Assembly: GCA_008694505.1 (NCBI GenBank)
Contig: VZDJ01000346.1
Coordinates: 7,923,244 to 7,987,243 of the forward strand
DNA from: Cyanoderma ruficeps
Taxonomy: Eukaryota; Chordata; Aves; Passeriformes; Timaliidae
Reading direction: 5' to 3'
Length of the DNA: 64,000 nucleotides
In this document: positions 62,789 through 64,000 of the stretch, in pieces
Layout: every line of letters starts with the position of its first letter
How positions within the stretch are numbered: the first letter of the stretch is position 1
Notes under the pieces: generated by a model
Database searches by the model: none
Told to the model about the DNA's origin: nothing
The model's input: only the letters and a program-made list of their open reading frames with translations
Translations under genes and position numbers: made by a program

Positions 62789-64000
62789 CACTAGTGTCTT
62801 TATGGGTATGAGAACATAATAAATGAAATAATTCAGTAGGCTCTGCATAAGTACTACATGTATTAAACAACAGCCTAAGTTACGAAAAATGTAACTTAGA
62901 CAATGTTTATCAATAGGAACTAACTTTTAAATATGAAGAGAGGATTCATTTCCAAATTATTAGAAGGAAACAGATGTAATAGAAGGAAGTATAGACTTTT
63001 ACTTTCAGTACATCAAAATCTCGTTTCAGGTATTCCTCATAGTGTGTTTGCTAGAACTCATAGGAGGAATAAGAGAGGATGTGCACAGCCTTCCCTTTTG
63101 AGCAAAGTTCCAGCAGTGCTTGCTGGCCTCAGTAGAGGCTGCCCCGCCAGAGACCCTCTGCTCAGGGGGTTGTCAATCCCCTACGTACTTGATAACACTG
63201 GGTGTGCTATATTCCCAGAACTATGTAAGCTTGAATTTATGGGGTGAGAACCAGAAGCATGTATTGGGAATTTTCTGCAAGAAGTGTGTGACACAGCTGT
63301 TCTTGACACCACATCTTCATATGACAAGCAAATAAGGAACCAGCTGTTGGTAGCTCAGCCACTCGCTGAGCCTGTGTGGTTCTGTGGGATGTGTGATCAC
63401 TCCAGGCTTCACTTAGAGGAAGGAGAACTGAAGATTGCTGACCAGAGTCCAGGTGTTTGGTTGATCTTTTTCTATACCAAGAATGTGGGATTGCCATAGG
63501 GAACTTTCTGTTCATCCCCTGGATGCAGAGGTCCTTTTCATCCATGCTCCCATAGAACTAGAATGAGGAGAGTTTTCATGCTTGGAGACCGTCTGGAGGT
63601 GAGTACTTTTTTTGCTCGCCAAATGCTCAAACTTCAGGAAGAGCTTGTGGTCTCAAGCTCGTTTTTGCTTCCCAAACTGTACTACTTGTATATCTTTTAG
63701 ACTTGGATTTGCAATGGATTTGTAGTATGCAACATTGTCATCACACTGTGAAATCACCAAAGTCTAATACTTTTCATGTTCCATATCTCTGCATTTCAGA
63801 GCTGTGTCTAAACAAGCAGGAACAGTAATGGCTGTCAGCAGAGTGCTTGACAATATCTTCAAAGCAGAAGAGCCGAGTAAACATTTGCTGTATGTGCTCT
63901 ATTAGGTGTCAACAAAAATTTTATTCCTCCCTCCCTCATCTGTGAAGTGATGGAGGGGGAAGGTATTACTGCTCTGTGATTCTGCAACAGTTAGAGTGGC
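62789..64000. other. Intergenic flank, no supported gene
   Basis: Sequence to the window end. A possible donor-like GAGGTGAGTAC at 63597 and acceptor-like TTTCAG before 63801 can be paired on paper, but no homology or start supports a gene here. Confidence 0.4.

Noticed and set aside
1..64000. CRISPR arrays, tRNA, rRNA, operons or bacterial-type systems
   Set aside because: No regularly spaced direct repeats, cloverleaf-type sequences or packed genes were seen. The window is vertebrate intron, exon and repeat sequence.

Overview
This is vertebrate genomic DNA, most likely from a bird. The evidence is AT-rich sequence, coding exons far apart, several CR1 retrotransposon tails (two end in the ATTCTATGATTCT-type terminal repeat typical of bird/archosaur CR1), and retroviral solo LTRs. 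There is no bacterial-style gene packing, CRISPR array, rRNA or tRNA that I can recognise.

The one gene I can support is carboxypeptidase Q (CPQ, formerly PGCP), on the + strand. Its last four coding exons are at 3213-3324, 16305-16396, 27429-27630 and 56245-56405. They join in frame (phases 1, 0, 1), have GT/AG borders, and encode the C-terminal 188 residues of a protein of about 470 aa. All M28-family zinc ligands and the catalytic Glu fall in these exons. The stop is followed by a short 3' UTR with AATAAA at 56716. Upstream exons lie left of the window.

Layout: 1-3212 is intron, holding a decayed antisense coding-like segment (about 432-1061). 3325-16304 is intron with two CR1 copies and an LTR-like repeat near 14.4-14.8 kb. 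16397-27428 is intron with an antisense LTR at 21579-22026 beside a second LTR-like piece, and a roughly 1-kb CR1 at 23.4-24.3 kb. 27631-56244 is a 28.6-kb intron with a 137-bp direct repeat spaced 1480 bp, two antisense CR1 fragments, a solo LTR at 40344-40877 with 6-bp target duplications, a perfect 29-bp palindrome at 42222, a 17-N gap, and a 260-bp tandem duplication with one N at its junction. 56.7-64 kb is 3' flank with a second clear solo LTR at 62386-62782.

I found no convincing new biological system. The best leads are the LTRs with newly read target-site duplications, the broken retrocopy candidate at the left end, the two direct duplications (one probably an assembly artefact), and several perfect inverted repeats. 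All reading was by eye, so repeat family names and divergence are unquantified.
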